From NCBI GenBank assembly GCA_002370555.1, contig AP014718.1, positions 2,418,001-2,482,000 of the forward strand: a stretch of DNA of 64,000 nucleotides. Direction: 5' to 3'. Under the pieces are notes generated by a model. That model ran no database searches and had not been told where the DNA came from. It was given only the letters and a program-made list of their open reading frames with translations. The position numbers were made by a program, and so were the translations under genes. Position 1 is the stretch's first letter. Each line of letters starts with the position of its first letter. This document shows, in pieces, positions 60,516-64,000 of the stretch. Origin of the DNA: Arthrobacter sp. Hiyo4 (GTDB lineage: Bacteria > Actinomycetota > Actinomycetes > Actinomycetales > Micrococcaceae).

Positions 60516-63500
60516 TCGGTGACCTGCTTTCCGCGGACACAGAGCGGACAGACCTCGGGGAGCCTGCAAGCGTGCCCCCCGTGGCTGCTTTTTGCCGGGT
60601 CGTGCCTGGCTTCGAAGCTGCTGCCGGACATGACGGCGGCCGCACCGGTGACCATTACCAAGGCCCAGTTGTCCTGGGCCTCCAGGGGTTCCTGTTGCTG
60701 GACGCCGGGACTTTTGGTCGTTGTTCCGAGCTGCGCCAGTACTGCGCCGCCCGGTACGAGTGAGCCCTCCGCTGGTGAGTCCGGCACTGGTGCACCGGGT
60801 TCTCCTGCGCCGGGCAGTCCGTGTAAGTCCATGAAACCGCCAGCCAGGACCGCCGCTTGGTAGGCCCCAGCTGGGGATGGCGGGACAGCTCGGTCTTGCC
60901 AGGCTGCCTTTTGCCCGTCTTGAGGTCCACAATGACCAGCCTTCCTTCGGCGTCGATCTCCAGCCGGTCAACCTGGCCGCGGAGCACGGCGGCGCGGGGA
61001 AGGTCGGTCCCGCCGGCCGAATCTCCGACGGACTCGGCATCGTCCGTCCCGGTGTCCGCCGGCGGAACATCGGGCAGCCGGACCTCAAAGTCCTGCTCGA
61101 CGCCCAGCAGGCTCCGGCCCTCGCTCCGCATCAGCAGGACGTACTGGGCGAGCTTGCGCACCATTGTTTCGGCACGCTGGAAGTCCAGTTTGCCTTCCCA
61201 GTTGTCCTTCATGCCCAGGGTTGGCCACCGGCGGATGAGTTCGGCGACGTACTCGCCCCCGGAGGCTTCCGGCAGGTCCTGCGCGATGGCGTGCACCAGG
61301 GTGCCCAGGCTCCGGGCGAAGTCGGTGGCGGCCTCGCCGCCGGCCGCCTGCACAAACCAGTCGAGCGGTGATTTCTGCACGGATTCCACCTTCGACGGCG
61401 AGACGTAAACCGTCCCTCCGGGCGGGACAACCGGCTCCGATGTCGTCAAAGGAGGCAGGCCCCACCAGCTGTCCGGATGCGCTCCCGGGACCGCCGGTTC
61501 CGCGGCGGCAAGTCCCGCCAGGACCCTGGCGGCCTCGGCGGCTTCGGGCTCATACTTTCCATCCAGCTGCGCGTATTGCCGCAGCTCGGCCACCAGGGCA
61601 CGCAGCGTCATGGGCCGTTCCACCGGCGTGAACCCCCTGCCCTCGGCGCCCGGCTCAAGCGGCGCCACATAGTCTAGGAAGGACGATGGCTGGTCGTCCT
61701 CGGACGAAACAGCGGTGCAGATCAGCATCTCGCAGGCCCTGGAAACGGCCGTGGAGAAGCTCCGGAGTTCGTCGTAGCGGATTTCCCGCAGCCGGCTCAG
61801 CGGGTCCAGCTGTAATGCATAGCTGACCCCGTGCTCGACGGCGTCCGCGTACAGGCTGCTGCCCAGCAGCTCACCGCGGAGCCGGGTATTGGGCCAGACG
61901 CCTTCCTGCAGCCCCGCCACAATGACCACCGGCCATTGCCGCCCGGCAGCACTGGCCGGGGTCATCAGCTCGACGGCGTCGTCCACCTGGGCCCGCGCGG
62001 CCAGGGTATCCATCGGCAGCTCCTGGTTCAGGAGGTACTCAAGGAACTGCTCCGGCCCGGCGCCCGGCATCTGGTCCACGTAGCGCTCGGCTGTATGGAA
62101 GAGCGCCATCATGGCATCAAGGTCCCGGTCGGCGCGGGCTCCGTGGGAACCGCCGGTGAGGGCGGAATCGGTCCACGCATTGGCCAGTCCGGTGGAATGC
62201 CACAGGGCCCAGAGCACGGTCTCGGCATTGGCGCCGGGCTCGCCGGCGGCGTTCCGCCCTGCCCGGATCAGGCGGGCGGTCCGGCGCGCGGAACGGCCTT
62301 CCAGGCCCAGCGTCGCTAGCGCGCCGGGTTCCGATAATGCCTCAACCAGCAGGGCGTCGCTGGTCCGTCCGCCGCCGCCCAGCAGTTCCTCCCGCCTGAG
62401 CGACTGGCGGAGCCGGCGAAGTTCGATGGACGTGGCACCCCCGATGCGCGACGTCAGCAGCGCAACGGCGGCTTCCGGAGTCAACAACTCGGGATCCAGG
62501 GCTATGGCGTAGGCGTCCAACAGCGGACGTACGGCCACCTCATCGCGGACCGCGGACTCGGCCACCGGAACACGGACCGGGATCCCCTGGCCCGTGAGGT
62601 AGCGCTGCAGCTCGCTGAGTTGGCCGCCATTACGTACAATCACGGCGATCTCGGCCAGGTCGCGGCCATGGTTGACGTGCTGGTCCAGGATGCGCTGGAC
62701 AACATACCGGAGTTCGTGGACCGGGACGGTACCAGGTGTGCTTCCACCGAGCCAGCGGACTGCGGTTGGGGTTCGACGACGGCGGTGGGCCCGTGCGCGG
62801 TTCCGGCCAGGGGTTCGGGCTGCTCGAGCCGCCTGGCAAGCTGGCCGCCCGCACGCTGCGAGATCCTGCCCGCGACGCCGAGCCAGGCCGCCGCGATGGC
62901 GGGGCGTGCCGATGGGTGTGCCACAGCGGCCGCTCGACGACCCCGTCGTCCGCAGAAAGCAGGCGCGGCAGCTCCGCAACGAGGTCGGGCCTGGCTCCGC
63001 GGAAGCCCTGCACAACGGTGTCCGGGGAGTAGGCGACGTAGCAGTCCTTGCCGGCGGCGATATCGGCGAGCAGTTCGAACACCGCAGGGTTCGCCTCCTG
63101 CACGTCGTCCACCAACACCAGCTGGAGACGGTTCCGTTCCGCGGCCAGGAAGTCAGGCTCGTCCTGGAAGATCTGCCGGGCCGTGGTGATGATGCCGGCG
63201 GGGTCGAAGGCCTCGGGCATTCGCATGTCCAGGACGTCCCGGTACTCAGCGTACAGAGCCGCCGCGGCGATCCAGTCGGGCCGGCCGCACTGGTGGCCCA
63301 GCTCCTCCAGGTCGCCGGAGGTCCGGCCGGATTCGATGATCCGGTCGAAGAGTTGGCGTACCTCGTGCCGGAAGCCCCGTGTCTCCAGTGCCGCTTCCAG
63401 GTCGGCAGGCCACGGAAGTTCCAGGCCCGGCATCCGGTGGCCCTCCAGGAGTTCGCGGATGATGAGGTCCTGTTCCGGGCCTGACAGGAGGCGTGGCGCG

Positions 63501-63948
63501 CGGGGAAGCGGAAGGATTCCCTCAGCCTTGGCCCGGCGGATCAGGTCAAAGGCATAAGATGCCCAGGTTCGGGCCGGCGTGGTGCTCAGGCTCCGGTCCA
63601 GGCGCGCGGTGAACCGGTCGCGGAGGGAGTCTGCGGCGAGGCGTCCGGGCGCCAGGATGAGGATCCGCTCCGGGTCCACGTCGCCCTGCAGGGCGCGACG
63701 TACGGCGGCTTCGATCAGGACCGTTGATTTTCCGGTTCCGGGTGCACCGGGAACCAGGACCGGTCCGGAGCCGTGGGGCACGTCGACGGCGTCGCGCTGG
63801 TCTGCAGACAACGCCGGAACGTCGGCGTGCAGCTGCCGCGGCGGAAGAAGACGGAGGCCCGTTCCGCCGGCACGTCCGGCCGCGGACGCGGCCTGGCCGA
63901 CGTGCGCGTGGACTTGGCAGGGTCAGCTACGGGGATTGTTACGGTCAC
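60512..63948 (-). CDS. adnA: AdnA-like motor-nuclease subunit (frameshifted)
   Basis: Partner of AdnB, about 1147 residues, Rv3202c-like. GTG 63948 starts TVTIPVADPAKSTRTSARPR. Walker A is VLVPGAPGTGKSTVLIEAAV (after a shift near 63835). The Walker B position reads LQLVLVDDVQEANPAVFELL, i.e. DDVQ in place of the DExx of AdnB. Further parts are AYSPDTVVQGFRGARPDLVA, VPVHELRYVVQRILDQHVNH (after shifts near 62930 and 62740), and VVIVAGLQEGVWPNTRLRGE. The nuclease module is LRGQVDRLEIDAEGRLVIVD then LKTGKRQPGKTELSRHPQLG. A shift near 60860 leads to the C-terminus with CRLPEVCPLC. The stop overlaps the adnB start as ATGA, so the subunits are coupled. Confidence 0.88.
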
Positions 63949-64000
63949 ACAGACATTTCATCATCAGCCACCGACAATCTATGCAGCCGCCGCTCCAGCT
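63949..64000 (-). other. Upstream region of adnA, window edge
   Basis: Fifty-two bases before the adnA GTG. I see no clear ribosome-binding site or promoter here; the start of adnA may be served from further upstream, outside the window. Confidence 0.4.

Noticed and set aside
1..64000. Mobile elements, prophage, CRISPR or defence island
   Set aside because: I found no transposase, integrase, phage gene, spaced direct repeats or defence genes. The AdnAB/UvrD2 genes are core repair functions here.

Overview
The window looks like core chromosome of a high-GC actinobacterium, most likely a Micrococcaceae member close to Arthrobacter/Pseudarthrobacter. This is inferred from gene content and order, not from a database search. 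Hallmarks are mtrA-mtrB-lpqB-comF-hpf-secA, the sigK/rskA pair, UPF0182-PDZ/Lon-DUF2342, and the uvrD2-nudC-adnB-adnA repair block, which resembles the mycobacterial Rv3193c-Rv3202c and Rv3240c-Rv3246c neighbourhoods. I see no prophage, insertion sequence, CRISPR array, riboswitch or rRNA, and no gene-free stretch over 300 bases.

Layout. 1-17.7 kb: envelope and secretion genes. These are a LysM protein, an Rv3235-like protein, secA, a YcaQ-like glycosylase, hpf, a ComF-like protein and lpqB/mtrB/mtrA. A tightly overlapping operon follows: membrane protein, DUF4129, DUF4350, MoxR ATPase, DUF58, DUF4166. 17.7-25 kb: a MetE-like protein, chorismate mutase and a complete peptide-type ABC importer. 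25-30.6 kb: mnmA, an FAD-dependent ferredoxin reductase-like gene with a deletion, iscS, a SufR-like regulator, a DoxX-like membrane protein and a lipoprotein. 30.7-36.6 kb: a J-domain protein, trmL, sigK-rskA, then etfB-etfA-PIG-L deacetylase. 36.7-44.2 kb: htrA divergent from a TPM-domain protein and pspA (an envelope-stress group), photolyase and a cytochrome b-type protein. 44.2-44.6 kb: two initiator tRNA genes, each with its own terminator. 44.6-51.6 kb: UPF0182, PDZ/Lon protease, DUF2342 protein, a broken reductase remnant and an intact-length paralogue. 51.6-64 kb: metallopeptidase, UvrD2 helicase, NudC, a phosphotransferase and the AdnB/AdnA motor-nuclease pair.

A caution applies to the whole window. 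About two thirds of the long genes are interrupted by one or more single-base shifts that conserved protein sequence lets me place, usually in short G or C runs. They look like missing bases in the assembly and not like decay. I therefore give full-length coordinates for the intended genes and state where the frame changes.

The most interesting regulatory signal is a 27-bp palindrome, TCTAAAA-N13-TTTTAGA. It occurs in front of the FAD reductase gene and again in the divergent promoter between the cysteine-rich SufR-like regulator and the DoxX-like gene. This suggests a small local redox or Fe-S regulon that also reaches the cysteine desulfurase downstream of the regulator.
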